Assembly: GCF_900182605.1 (NCBI RefSeq)
Contig: NZ_FXTB01000002.1
Coordinates: 124,001 to 188,000, forward strand
Length of the DNA stretch: 64,000 bases
From: Saccharicrinis carchari
GTDB taxonomy: Bacteria > Bacteroidota > Bacteroidia > Bacteroidales > Marinilabiliaceae
Direction of reading: 5' to 3'
Position numbers and translations under genes: made by a program. The notes under the pieces are model-generated. The model did no database searches. It saw only the letters and a program-made list of their open reading frames with translations, and was not told the DNA's origin. Of this stretch, positions 55,951 to 64,000 are shown in pieces. Within the stretch, counting starts at the first letter, position 1. Each line of letters opens with the position of its first letter.

Positions 55951-56099
55951 ATGGCATAGCAATACCATAGAGTAAAAACGTCGGCATTTTCTAACCATTA
56001 TAAGTTAGTTTCTGAAAAACGCCGGAGCAAACCAAGCTCGGGCTAGTTTATATCCTTTGTCGGCTCATTTTGAGCGTGCAGGCAAAACAAAAAAAACAC

Positions 56100-57116
56100 A
56101 TGAAAAATATTAATGCAGTTATCACCGGCGTAGGTGCGTACGTTCCAGAGTATGTTTTAACCAACGAAGAGTTGAGTACCATCGTGGACACCTCCGACGA
56201 GTGGATTATGTCGCGAGTAGGTATTAAAGAACGACGCATCTTAAAGGGTGAGGCGAAAGGTGCTTCCGAAATGGGTGCCGAAGCGGTAAAACAACTGCTG
56301 CAAAAAACAGGTACTAAACCGGAAGAGGTGGACTTGTTAATTTGCGCTACCGTAACACCCGATCATATCTTTCCCGGAACTTCGGCCATTATTTGCGACA
56401 AGGTAGGTATTCGTAATATTCAAAGTTTCGATATCAACGCAGCTTGTTCAGGATTTTTATATGCACTGGATACAGCGGTTAAATTTGTTAAAACCGGACA
56501 CAAAAAAGTTGTTGTGGTAGGCGCCGAAAAAATGTCGTCGATAACGGACTATACCGATCGCACAACCTGTGTTTTGTTTGGCGATGCTTCAGCGGCTGTT
56601 ATGATAGAACCGTCAGAAGAAGAAGTGGGGGTGATGGATACAATACTGCGAAGTGATGGCGCCGGACGTCATCATCTTTTCATGAAAGCCGGAGGATCCA
56701 AGTACCCCTCGTCGCACGAATCGGTAGATAACAAAGAGCATTGTGTATATCAGGATGGCCCTGCGGTATTTAAACATGCGGTTTCCAAGATGGCCGATGT
56801 GTCGGCTGAGATAATGGAAAAGAATAACCTTACTTCAGACGATATTTCATGGTTAGTTCCCCATCAGGCCAACTTAAGAATTATCGATGCTACTGCCCGC
56901 AGAATGGGGCTGGAGAAGGAAAAAGTAATGATAAACATACAGCGTTACGGTAATACTACATCGGCAACAATTCCATTGTGCTTGTGGGAATGGGAAAATC
57001 AACTCGAAAAAGGTGACAATATTGTATTGTCGGCGTTTGGTGCAGGATTTACCTGGGGTGCTATTTATTTAAAATGGGGCTACGACGGAAAGGCTGTTGC
57101 AGATGGTTCGAAATAG
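56100..57116 (+). CDS. fabH: 3-oxoacyl-ACP synthase III
   Basis: Initiates fatty-acid synthesis by condensing acetyl-CoA with malonyl-ACP. I start at the ATG at 56100 ([20 protein letters not shown]) because the preceding ten residues from a TTG are not family-like; length is then 338. The catalytic Cys is in [16 protein letters not shown], His and Asn are in [15 protein letters not shown] and [14 protein letters not shown], and FGAGFTWGA is the C-terminal glycine loop. It follows rpmF, as in many Bacteroidota, without plsX. Confidence 0.97.
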   Translation: MKNINAVITGVGAYVPEYVLTNEELSTIVDTSDEWIMSRVGIKERRILKGEAKGASEMGAEAVKQLLQKTGTKPEEVDLLICATVTPDHIFPGTSAIICDKVGIRNIQSFDINAACSGFLYALDTAVKFVKTGHKKVVVVGAEKMSSITDYTDRTTCVLFGDASAAVMIEPSEEEVGVMDTILRSDGAGRHHLFMKAGGSKYPSSHESVDNKEHCVYQDGPAVFKHAVSKMADVSAEIMEKNNLTSDDISWLVPHQANLRIIDATARRMGLEKEKVMINIQRYGNTTSATIPLCLWEWENQLEKGDNIVLSAFGAGFTWGAIYLKWGYDGKAVADGSK

Positions 57117-57189
57117 ACGGACGGCATAAATAAAAGTAGAATATAGTGGATAGTAGGTAATTATACATTCTACTTGAAATAAATTATTA

Positions 57190-57228
57190 AAGGGTGATTT
57201 CTTATGGAAGTTACCCTTTTGTATTTTT
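57190..57228 (+). terminator. intrinsic terminator after fabH
   Basis: Stem AAGGGTGA / TTACCCTT (one G-U pair), 13-base loop, then UUGUAUUUUU. It lies 73 bases past the fabH stop. Confidence 0.65.
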
Positions 57229-57251
57229 AAGGAATTAGCGTATTTTGTGGT

Positions 57252-57971
57252 ATGGAAAAATATGTATTGGTTACCGGAGCAGCTAAAAGAATTGGTTCTG
57301 TTATATCGCAACAACTGGCAGCAGAAGGATGGAGCGTACTTATTCATTACAATAGCAGCGATAAAGATGCGCTTAAATTAGCAGCACAGCTTAAGGAGGC
57401 TTATCCCCGGCAGGAATTCCCCACCATGCAATGTGACCTCTCCAGCACAAAGGAAGTGCTAAACTTGTTCCAAAATACTCCGGTTAAAAATATGAAGTTA
57501 AGGGCTCTGATAAATAATGCCAGCATATTCACCCCCGGAAGTATTACTGATATTACACCGGATTTTTTGGCCGAGCAGATGGGGGTTAATTTTGAAGCAC
57601 CCTTATTTTTGATGCAAACTTTTAAAAAGCACTTTGGGCAGGGAAGTATAATAAACATGCTGGATACAAATGTGATTAAAAATATAGAAACCCACGCGGC
57701 CTACTTACTTGCTAAAAAAAGCTTAGATGCGATTACAAAAATGGCGGCACTGGCATGGGCTCCGGCTATAAGAGTGAATGGAATAGCACCGGGACCGGTG
57801 TTACCACCACCAAATCAAGATCAGAAACATTTGGAAAAGGTGATTGCCAATACACCCTTAAAACGACAGGTAGGTACAGATGATATAGTCCAAACTGTTA
57901 GTTTTCTATTGAATAACCCATCCATCACCGGGCAAATAATTTTTTGCGATAGTGGTGCTCATCTAAAATAA
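57252..57971 (+). CDS. folM: SDR-family pteridine reductase-like enzyme (FolM/PTR1 type)
   Basis: Probably an NADPH-dependent reductase of dihydropterins or dihydrofolate in the cytoplasm. The 239-residue SDR protein has the nucleotide motif VTGAAKRIGSVI, with Arg in place of the third Gly as in pteridine reductases. The active site has NMLDTN, an Asp 13 residues before Tyr, then YLLAK. That Asp-Tyr-Lys arrangement is the PTR1/FolM set rather than the usual Ser-Tyr-Lys. The gene is 2 bases before folB, so pterin metabolism is supported by context. Which pterin it reduces cannot be read from sequence. Confidence 0.85.
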   Translation: MEKYVLVTGAAKRIGSVISQQLAAEGWSVLIHYNSSDKDALKLAAQLKEAYPRQEFPTMQCDLSSTKEVLNLFQNTPVKNMKLRALINNASIFTPGSITDITPDFLAEQMGVNFEAPLFLMQTFKKHFGQGSIINMLDTNVIKNIETHAAYLLAKKSLDAITKMAALAWAPAIRVNGIAPGPVLPPPNQDQKHLEKVIANTPLKRQVGTDDIVQTVSFLLNNPSITGQIIFCDSGAHLK

Positions 57972-57973
57972 TT

Positions 57974-58363
57974 ATGGAAATCATTCGTATTAAAGACCTA
58001 TTGTTAAGAACTCAAGTAGGGTTCAATAAACATGAGTTGGGCAAAAAGCAAGACTTGTTGCTAAATGTAGCGATTTATTATTCAACGGAAGGGGAGGAAG
58101 AGAGTGATAATCCTTCGCAAGCTTTGGACTATAGAACTATTTGCAAAAAAATTGTTCATATGGTTGAAAGTACACACTTTGCCCTTTTAGAAAAGGTTGC
58201 CAATGATGTGGCCAACTTGATTCTGGAGATGGAGCGGGTGGAAAAAGTGAATATTGAAGTAGATAAACCCCATGCCTTACGTTTTGCCCGGAGTGTTTCA
58301 TTTACCTGTTCAAAATCAAAAAATATAGGCAGAGAAACTACGGGTTTCGATGAGTCGGTTTAG
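57974..58363 (+). CDS. folB: dihydroneopterin aldolase
   Basis: Cleaves 7,8-dihydroneopterin to 6-hydroxymethyl-dihydropterin in folate synthesis. The 129-residue protein begins MEIIRIKDLLLRTQVGFNKHE, has LDYRTICKKIVHMVESTHFALLEKVANDVANLIL with the catalytic Glu and Lys region, and VEVNIEVDKPHALRFARSV-type C-terminal strands. It follows folM by 2 bases; folK is 161 bases further, so three adjacent pterin genes lie in one direction. Confidence 0.93.
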   Translation: MEIIRIKDLLLRTQVGFNKHELGKKQDLLLNVAIYYSTEGEEESDNPSQALDYRTICKKIVHMVESTHFALLEKVANDVANLILEMERVEKVNIEVDKPHALRFARSVSFTCSKSKNIGRETTGFDESV

Positions 58364-58524
58364 TACATAATTTTTGGTTTTTTAATTGGTTATTACAGGG
58401 TGCTTCGCAGGTAAGCATAAACTATAAGATGCATATGCAACGGACAAGGGGAAGTGTGGAAAGCATTGTAGCCCTTTTGTTGTAGGGTTAAAATGTATAA
58501 ACAATAAAGGCGAGAATAATACAG

Positions 58525-58893
58525 ATGAATAAAGCCATTATAGGATTGGGTTCAAACATTGATGCTCCGGCGAATTTGAACCGTGCTGTTGAGCTGTTAA
58601 AAGAGCAATTTAGTGTAGTAAAAGTTTCACAATGGATGCAAACACAACCCATAGGCATCACTGAGCAGCCGGTTTTTTTTAATGGTGTTTTAGTGATGGA
58701 AACCACCCTGGAGTTAAAACCTCTGGAAACCGCACTCAAAAACCTGGAGGATCGTATGGGGCGCGATCGTACCCGTCCCAAATTTGGCCCCCGCGAAATT
58801 GACCTGGATGTAATCCTCTGGAATGGCCAAGTGGTGGATGACGACTACTATACACGCGATTTTTTGCAAAGCTTAGTAAGGGAGGTGTTATAG
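58525..58893 (+). CDS. folK: HPPK-family 6-hydroxymethyl-dihydropterin diphosphokinase, short form
   Basis: Makes the activated pterin for folate assembly. At 122 residues it is about 35 shorter than the common 155-160. It has KAIIGLGSNIDAPANLNRAVELL at the start, TQPIGITEQPVFFNGVLVMETTL, and the metal-binding RPKFGPREIDLDVILW with both Asp residues. The C-terminal element with the conserved His and RxFVLxPLxEIAP region of E. coli HPPK is missing; the chain ends DYYTRDFLQSLVREVL. Compact FolK proteins occur in Bacteroidota, so it may be functional, but loss of that loop could change catalysis. It follows folB by 161 bases. Confidence 0.82.
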   Translation: MNKAIIGLGSNIDAPANLNRAVELLKEQFSVVKVSQWMQTQPIGITEQPVFFNGVLVMETTLELKPLETALKNLEDRMGRDRTRPKFGPREIDLDVILWNGQVVDDDYYTRDFLQSLVREVL

Positions 58894-58988
58894 GGGGGAG
58901 ATCGTATTTGGATAGTCAATAAAAAAGGGAATGATGCATAGGCAATAGCCTGAACCTCCTGGTTTCCTCACTTCAGATTTGTGTATAT

Positions 58989-59021
58989 AAAAAAAAGCCT
59001 GCAGAAAATTTTCCTGCAGGC
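58989..59021 (-). terminator. intrinsic terminator of pgk
   Basis: Stem GCCTGCAG / CTGCAGGC with a 9-base AAAATTTTC loop, followed on the minus strand by a run of eight U. It is 25 bases past the pgk stop. Confidence 0.85.
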
Positions 59022-59045
59022 CTAGTCGATTTAATAAAGTACTTA

Positions 59046-60221
59046 TTATTCTCTAATTGCTTTAACCCCGGGAAGTTCTTTTCCTTCGAGGAATTCTAAA
59101 GAAGCACCTCCACCTGTTGAGATATGGCTCATCTTATCGGCCAATCCACTTTGGTTAACTGCGGCAACCGAGTCGCCCCCACCAATAATAGAGATGGCAT
59201 CGGACTGGGCTACAGCCTCGCAAACGCCAAAAGTACCTTTGGCAAAGTTAGGCATCTCAAAACATCCCATTGGGCCATTCCAAATCACAGTTTTAGCTGT
59301 GGCTATTTCGGCAGCATAGGCTTCAACGGTTTTAGGTCCTACGTCAAGCGCCATTCTTCCTTCCGGAATCTCAATGCCTACCACCTGAATATCTGCCTCA
59401 TTATCAAATTTATCAGCAGCCAGGTTGTCTAAGGGCAACATAAATTTAACCCCTTTGGATTTAGCATCTTTCAAAATTTGTTTTGCAGTATCCACTAAAT
59501 CATCCTCAACCAAGGAACCCCCAATGGCGTGGCCTTGCGCCTTAAGGAAGGTGTAGGCCATACCACCACCAATAAGAATGGTATCTACTTTTTCGATCAA
59601 GGACTTTAGAACCTCTAACTTTCCCGAAACCTTAGCTCCTCCCACGATAGCCACAAACGGTCTTTCGGGGTTAGCTACAGTATCGCCTAAAAATTTAATC
59701 TCTTTTTCCAGTAAAAAGCCGGCCATCTTAACATCAACATATTCAGCTATAACAGCGGTAGAGGCGTGTGCACGGTGTGCTGTTCCAAATGCATCGTTAA
59801 CATACACCTCTGCCAGTTCGGCCAATTGTTTTGCAAAACCCTCGTCGCCTTTTTTCTCCTCGGCATGAAATCTTAGGTTTTCTAACAGCAGTACCTCACC
59901 TGCTTTGAGTCCGGCAGCCATTTCTTTTACTTCGGCGCCAATACTGTCGGGTGCCATTTTAACATCAACCCCCAATAGCTCGGACAGATGATTCACCACA
60001 TGCTTCAACGAAAACTTCTCGTCGTACGTGTCTTTTGGTCGCCCCAAATGCGACATTACAATTGCAGCTCCGCCGTCTTTTAAAACTTTTTGGATAGTGG
60101 GCAGCGCGGCACGGATGCGCGTATCGTCTGTGATTTCAAATTTATCGTTCAAAGGCACATTAAAGTCCACTCGGATAATGGCTTTTTTTCCTGAAAAATT
60201 GTAAGTGTTAATTGAAGGCAT
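59046..60221 (-). CDS. pgk: phosphoglycerate kinase
   Basis: Glycolytic enzyme that makes ATP from 1,3-bisphosphoglycerate. The 391-residue protein carries the N-domain substrate motif RVDFNVPLN, SHLGRPK, ENLRFHAEE and the catalytic Arg region. The C-domain nucleotide motifs are GGAKVSGKLEVLKSL, GGGMAYTFL and IIGGGDSVAAV. Length and motif order are standard. A TATATTTG box lies 84 bases upstream. Confidence 0.98.
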   Translation of the reverse strand: MPSINTYNFSGKKAIIRVDFNVPLNDKFEITDDTRIRAALPTIQKVLKDGGAAIVMSHLGRPKDTYDEKFSLKHVVNHLSELLGVDVKMAPDSIGAEVKEMAAGLKAGEVLLLENLRFHAEEKKGDEGFAKQLAELAEVYVNDAFGTAHRAHASTAVIAEYVDVKMAGFLLEKEIKFLGDTVANPERPFVAIVGGAKVSGKLEVLKSLIEKVDTILIGGGMAYTFLKAQGHAIGGSLVEDDLVDTAKQILKDAKSKGVKFMLPLDNLAADKFDNEADIQVVGIEIPEGRMALDVGPKTVEAYAAEIATAKTVIWNGPMGCFEMPNFAKGTFGVCEAVAQSDAISIIGGGDSVAAVNQSGLADKMSHISTGGGASLEFLEGKELPGVKAIRE

Positions 60222-60304
60222 GTCAATAAAATTATATGGTTTTTAATAAAAGTTCTCGCTCAACCCCCGTTTCAATTCAATAACTATCGGATGGTTTTGA
60301 GCCA

Positions 60305-60312
60305 CAAATATA
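60305..60312 (-). promoter_or_regulatory. TAnnTTTG -7 box upstream of pgk
   Basis: Minus-strand TATATTTG, 84 bases before the pgk start. The -33 element is not clear. Confidence 0.4.
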
Positions 60313-60389
60313 AGTATTTTATTGCGGAAAGATGCAGGTATGTAAGTTTGGATTGATTCTTAAGGTACCCTCTGTTGTAAAGGCCAATT

Positions 60390-60419
60390 TTTGAGCATAA
60401 AGCTTTTTTACTACTTTTG
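60390..60419 (+). promoter_or_regulatory. complete Bacteroidota promoter for ahcY
   Basis: TTTG at 60390-60393 and TACTTTTG at 60412-60419, 18 bases apart, match both elements of the Bacteroidota housekeeping promoter. The -7 box is 35 bases before the ahcY start. It is the best-formed promoter in the window. Confidence 0.7.
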
Positions 60420-60453
60420 TAATCCGAATAACTAAATTTTTAAAAAAAGAAAT

Positions 60454-61878
60454 ATGGCTGAGATGTTAACGGATACACTTCCGTATAAAGTGAAAGATAT
60501 GAGTGAAGCCGATTTTGGCCGAAAAGAAATTGAAATTGCCGAAAAGGAAATGCCGGGTCTGATGTCCCTGCGTGCTAAATACGGAAATGAAAAACCTTTA
60601 AAAGGAGCCAAAATAATGGGTTCCTTGCACATGACCGTGCAAACAGCCGTATTAATTGAAACGCTGGTATGTTTGGGGGCGGATGTGCGCTGGTGTAGCT
60701 GTAATATCTACAGCACACAGGATCACGCTGCAGCTGCTATTGCTAAGGCCGGCGTTCCGGTGTTTGCCTGGAAGGGCGAAACACTGAAAGAGTATTGGTG
60801 GTGCACCGAAAGAGCATTGGACTTTGGCGAAGGTAAGGGTCCGGATCTTATTGTAGACGATGGGGGCGACGCTACCATGATGATTCACTTAGGGCGCCAG
60901 GCAGAGATGGACAATGCTATACTTGACAAAGATTACAGTGGTGAGGGCGAAGACTATAGGGAGCTGATAGAGCGCATTAAAATTGAATTAAAAAAGAACC
61001 CCAATCGATGGACGCAAGTTGCCGAAACTTGCAAGGGCGTGAGCGAAGAAACCACCACCGGTGTGCACCGCTTGTACCAGATGATGGAAAGAGGCGAGCT
61101 GTTGTTCCCCGCCATTAATGTAAATGACTCGGTAACCAAATCTAAATTCGATAATCTGTACGGTTGTCGCGAGAGCCTTGCCGATGGTATCAAGCGGGGC
61201 ACCGATGTAATGGTAGCCGGAAAAACAGTGTTGATATGTGGTTATGGAGATGTAGGCAAAGGTTGTGCACAAAGTATGCGCGGTTTTGGTGCCAGAGTGC
61301 TGGTTACCGAAATAGATCCTATTTGTGCCTTACAAGCTGCCATGGAAGGGTATGAAGTGACCACAACGGAAGATGCGCTTCACGAAACCGATATCTTTGT
61401 TACCACTACCGGTAATAAAGATGTGATTACCATAGAGCACATGGAAAAGATGAAGGATCAAGCCATCGTTTGCAATATTGGCCACTTCGATAATGAGATA
61501 CAGGTAGAAAAGCTGGAGCAGTATCCGGGTATTATCGAAAAGAATATTAAACCACAGGTGGATGTATTTGAATTCCCCGATGGTCACTCCATAATTTTAT
61601 TATCGCGTGGCAGATTAGTTAATCTGGGCAATGCGACCGGCCATCCTAGTTTTGTGATGAGTAACTCCTTTACTAACCAAACATTAGCTCAATTGGAGCT
61701 GTGGCAAAAAGACTACAAAGTTGGGGTATATGTTTTACCCAAAAAACTTGACGAAGAAGTCGCCCGCCTGCACCTTGAAAAATTAGGGGTTAAACTGACT
61801 TCGCTCACTAAGGAACAAGCCAATTATCTGGGTATTCCACAAGAAGGTCCCTACAAACCGGAGAATTACAGATATTAG
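60454..61878 (+). CDS. ahcY: adenosylhomocysteinase (S-adenosylhomocysteine hydrolase)
   Basis: Splits S-adenosylhomocysteine to adenosine and homocysteine, keeping methylation reactions running. The 474-residue protein has [20 protein letters not shown] and [18 protein letters not shown] at the substrate site, [20 protein letters not shown] motif [28 protein letters not shown] and [20 protein letters not shown]. The C-terminus ends KPENYRY, as in homologues. It has a clear promoter and terminator of its own. Confidence 0.98.
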   Translation: MAEMLTDTLPYKVKDMSEADFGRKEIEIAEKEMPGLMSLRAKYGNEKPLKGAKIMGSLHMTVQTAVLIETLVCLGADVRWCSCNIYSTQDHAAAAIAKAGVPVFAWKGETLKEYWWCTERALDFGEGKGPDLIVDDGGDATMMIHLGRQAEMDNAILDKDYSGEGEDYRELIERIKIELKKNPNRWTQVAETCKGVSEETTTGVHRLYQMMERGELLFPAINVNDSVTKSKFDNLYGCRESLADGIKRGTDVMVAGKTVLICGYGDVGKGCAQSMRGFGARVLVTEIDPICALQAAMEGYEVTTTEDALHETDIFVTTTGNKDVITIEHMEKMKDQAIVCNIGHFDNEIQVEKLEQYPGIIEKNIKPQVDVFEFPDGHSIILLSRGRLVNLGNATGHPSFVMSNSFTNQTLAQLELWQKDYKVGVYVLPKKLDEEVARLHLEKLGVKLTSLTKEQANYLGIPQEGPYKPENYRY

Positions 61879-61896
61879 TAATATATCGCTACAAAA

Positions 61897-61932
61897 AAGG
61901 CTTGTCAGCTTCAGCTTGGCAAGCCTTTTTTT
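61897..61932 (+). terminator. intrinsic terminator of ahcY
   Basis: Stem AAGGCTTG / CAAGCCTT with a 15-base loop that itself can pair, then a run of seven U. It is 18 bases past the stop. Confidence 0.85.
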
Positions 61933-62007
61933 ATTTATAGTCAAGTATAAAGTTAATTTTAAACAGCTATATGCATTTATTTGACACCCGGCAGATCTGT
62001 TTAGCCT

Positions 62008-62298
62008 TTATTGCCAAATAATATTCTCCGGTTTCCATTTATTTTTGGGTAGGTCTTCGCCGGTAGGATACCCTATGGGTATAACGTTCAAAGGTACGTG
62101 GTTCCCGGGCAGATTTAGCCTTTCTATCACCGCTTTCGTTCTGTCATCATAAGGATATGAAGCAGTCCATACCGCACCTAATCCCATACTCTCAGCGGCA
62201 ATAAGTATATTTTGGGTGGCTGCCGCACAGTCCTGCACCCAATAGCCTTTTTCTTTTAAATTACCGGCTTTTTCTATATCGCTACCCTTTATCTTCTC
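62008..62298 (-). pseudogene. nitroreductase-family gene, 5' truncated
   Basis: Only the C-terminal half of an FMN-dependent nitroreductase remains. YWVQDCAAATQNILIAAESMGLGAVWTASYP and VPIGYPTGE are family-typical. Reading upstream in frame adds EKAGNLKEKG and then a stop at 62299, so no N-terminal FMN-binding half (about 85 residues with the RRSxRxY opening) is present. The frame overlaps the stop of the upstream FMN reductase gene by 17 bases, which marks a deletion or fusion junction. A GTG at 62238 could start a 76-residue peptide, but it lacks half the active site. Confidence 0.75.
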
Positions 62299-62854
62299 TT
62301 ATTCCTTTCAGGCCTTTTGTCCATCTTATTAATTCTTTGAACATAGCCTGTGCAGCTCTGTGCGAAGAATCCGTAACTTCTAATTCATTTTGCTCATTTA
62401 TGTTCTGTTGAAAAAACGGAAAATTTACTGCTTCTGTTAAAGGCACTATTTTAAAGGTGGACAAGTCTGCTTTTAAACTGTTTGCAGCTCTGGTGCCCCC
62501 GGAAATACCTCCATAGCTCACAATGCCTGCTGCCTTATAATTCCACTCTAAAAAGAGGTATTCCAATGCGTTTCGTAAGGGTGCCGGATAATTATAATCG
62601 TACTCGCCCGTCACAAAAATAAAAGCATCAGCTTCCTCTATTTTGGCACTCCACTGTTTGGTATGTTCATGTTGGTACTTTTTTAATACCGGATGATTGG
62701 GTTCGTCCATCATGGGCAAGTTAATCTCGCCAAGGTCTATAAGTTCAACGTTAAAGTTTTTATTTTGCTTTGCTAATTCAGTAATCCACCTGGCTACAAT
62801 CGGGCCTTTACGACCAGGACGAACGGTAGAAGAAATAATTTTGAGCTTGTACAT
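62282..62854 (-). CDS. NADPH-dependent FMN reductase family protein
   Basis: A flavodoxin-like reductase, 190 residues. The N-terminal phosphate loop is ISSTVRPGRKGPIVARWI, the FMN-contact motif is VTGEYDYNYPAPLRNALEYL, and SYGGISGGTRAANSLKADL is the third flavin region. Members reduce flavins or quinones, or azo compounds. The next frame downstream is a nitroreductase remnant, so the 3' end of this gene may abut a rearrangement. Its own length is normal. Confidence 0.9.
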   Translation of the reverse strand: MYKLKIISSTVRPGRKGPIVARWITELAKQNKNFNVELIDLGEINLPMMDEPNHPVLKKYQHEHTKQWSAKIEEADAFIFVTGEYDYNYPAPLRNALEYLFLEWNYKAAGIVSYGGISGGTRAANSLKADLSTFKIVPLTEAVNFPFFQQNINEQNELEVTDSSHRAAQAMFKELIRWTKGLKGIREDKG

Positions 62855-62902
62855 TACATAAAATTTTTAAGATGAGTGATTATTTTGAAACGGAACTGTT
62901 AT

Positions 62903-63901
62903 TTATGCCCGGATTGCTTCTGCGTTGCGGGGTATTCCGGAACAATTACGTTGCTTGTGTACTACTGTGGGGTAAATGAAAAAATACCACACAATAAAAC
63001 CTAAAGAGCCTAATATAATAAAAAGATTAATGGCCAGCGGAATGGTATTGTAAAAACGGGTAACAAAACTCTCCAGGAACCCGGCTACCAAAAATACAGG
63101 CACTAAACCCATCATAATTTTCATCCCCCTTCCTACTCCTATTTGCAGCGAAGTAATGCGTGGCAGGGTTTTAGGGAACATTAAGCTATTGCCCAGTATT
63201 ATACCGGCACCACCGGCAATTATAATGGCCGGGATCTCCAGTGCCCCATGAATGTAAATGGCGAGTGTGGAGACGGATAAAAGTTGTTTCTGATAAAAAA
63301 ATGCCTGAAAAGCACCAAGCATAATTCCATTTCGGACCAATACAAACCCTACACCGAGTGAGGTGAACATGCCAAAAACAAAAACGATAAAAGAAACCCG
63401 AATGTTATTAAATGTGATGGCAAAAAACATTTCCACTTCTCCCATATGGCCGTATATTCCCATCGGATCGCCCCTTTCAATATTATCCAGTGTGGTGTTA
63501 ACATAGCTGTCGCCCATTATCAAACGCACAAAACCATCATCGTTCAACGCCGAAACAGCACCGAGCAAACCGGCCATTAAAAAAATGACCAGGGAAATAA
63601 TGAAATTCTTACGGCTATGATACAGCTCTATGGGCAGTTCTGTAAGCCAAAAAGATTTAAAACGACTTGATTTTTCTTTTTTGTTTTTATAAATCTCGCG
63701 GTGTGCTTTTACCGTTAGCGCATTAAGATAAGCGATGATATGGGAATGGGGATAGAAGGTTCTGGCAAAGGCCAGATCGTCGGTCAGTTGAATGAATTGG
63801 TCGGCCAGGTTGTCCGGGTGCATCTTAGTAGTCCCCTTTAAATCTTTCTCGAAGCTTTCCCAGCGCATCTTGTTTCGCTTGATAAAAGTGATTTCTTTCA
63901 T
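62903..63901 (-). CDS. SpoIIM-family (stage II sporulation protein M) membrane protein
   Basis: A 332-residue integral membrane protein of the SpoIIM/DUF95 family. A cytoplasmic N-terminal 110 residues (KRNKMRWESFEKDL, ADQFIQLTDDLAFARTFYP) precede about six helices, with characteristic segments MFFAITFNNIRVSFIVFVFGMFTSLGVGFVLVRNGIML and IYIHGALEIPAIIIAGGAGIILG. In non-sporulating bacteria this family is of unknown function and often lies beside RDD-family or AAA/DUF58 genes; the relevant neighbour would be beyond the right edge. This is not evidence for sporulation. Confidence 0.88.
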   Translation of the reverse strand: MKEITFIKRNKMRWESFEKDLKGTTKMHPDNLADQFIQLTDDLAFARTFYPHSHIIAYLNALTVKAHREIYKNKKEKSSRFKSFWLTELPIELYHSRKNFIISLVIFLMAGLLGAVSALNDDGFVRLIMGDSYVNTTLDNIERGDPMGIYGHMGEVEMFFAITFNNIRVSFIVFVFGMFTSLGVGFVLVRNGIMLGAFQAFFYQKQLLSVSTLAIYIHGALEIPAIIIAGGAGIILGNSLMFPKTLPRITSLQIGVGRGMKIMMGLVPVFLVAGFLESFVTRFYNTIPLAINLFIILGSLGFIVWYFFIYPTVVHKQRNCSGIPRNAEAIRA

Positions 63902-64000
63902 GGCTTGTTTTATGTGCGACCAAGGATTATTTAAAACATCTTAAAAATCAAATATAATCATTACATCTAAATTTGCTACATTTGAAAAATGTAAAACTTT

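Noticed and set aside
62903-63901. Evidence for sporulation from a SpoIIM-family gene
   Set aside because: This family is widespread in non-sporulating bacteria, and no other sporulation genes are seen. SpoIIE-like phosphatase domains are likewise general signalling modules.
1-64000. tRNA, rRNA or intact insertion sequence
   Set aside because: I found no cloverleaf-like sequence with a CCA-type end, no rRNA signature, and no transposase with a full DDE set or terminal inverted repeats.

Overview
The window reads as a chromosomal segment of a marine or anaerobic Bacteroidota, probably near Marinilabiliales/Prolixibacteraceae. This is inferred from family content: a type IX secretion (T9SS) type-B sorting domain, PorP/SprF, two-component-regulator propellers, a CtlX-type hydrolase and the ftsK-lolA pair. 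Many genes carry the Bacteroidota -7 promoter box TAnnTTTG, and Shine-Dalgarno sequences are not evident. There are no rRNA or tRNA genes and no CRISPR, intact insertion sequence or prophage. About 54 protein-coding loci are supported, two of them broken or chimeric.

Layout. (1) 405-9268, minus: a tight five-gene operon with a T9SS type-B secreted protein, PorP/SprF, a PD40/PKD protein, an unknown exported protein and a membrane sensor with a SpoIIE/PP2C phosphatase output. (2) 9525-12329: ung with an outer-membrane-type protein, then a sigma-factor gene whose 5' half looks replaced by transposase-like sequence, and its membrane partner. (3) 12564-24412, minus: a nine-gene catabolic operon encoding enoyl-CoA hydratase, 3-hydroxyacyl-CoA dehydrogenase, thiolase, acyl-CoA dehydrogenase, EtfB, EtfA, a membrane Fe-S ETF:quinone oxidoreductase in two polypeptides, and the fused B12 mutase IcmF. 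(4) 24413-25480: about 1 kb with no convincing gene, a strong terminator and several inverted repeats. (5) 25481-32945, minus: lolA, ftsK, a lipoprotein, ctlX and an M3 peptidase. (6) 33203-37415, plus: methylmalonyl-CoA epimerase and a Na+-translocating methylmalonyl-CoA decarboxylase. (7) 37558-43149, plus: pterin carbinolamine dehydratase, a GT-C membrane glycosyltransferase, a methyltransferase-GT2 fusion, coaD and a TlpA-like protein without its redox motif. (8) 43481-51349, minus: a MacB-like tripartite efflux operon with one ATPase, two permeases, two adaptors and TolC. A small membrane protein lies upstream, and ahead of that is an array of 11-bp-phased GTGAC repeats beside a promoter. 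(9) 51588-63901: a porin-like protein, rsgA, a histidine kinase, DUF177-rpmF-fabH, the pterin genes folM-folB-folK, pgk, ahcY, a nitroreductase remnant, an FMN reductase and a SpoIIM-family protein.

How the genes fit together. Region 3 can carry short or branched acyl-CoAs through beta-oxidation, pass electrons from acyl-CoA dehydrogenase through ETF into the quinone pool, and interconvert butyryl- and isobutyryl-CoA. Region 6 is the energy-conserving end of the propionate pathway. Regions 1 and 8 are cell-surface systems. The most unusual signals are the phased repeat array upstream of the efflux operon, the T9SS-sensor phosphatase operon and the sigma/transposase-like chimera.
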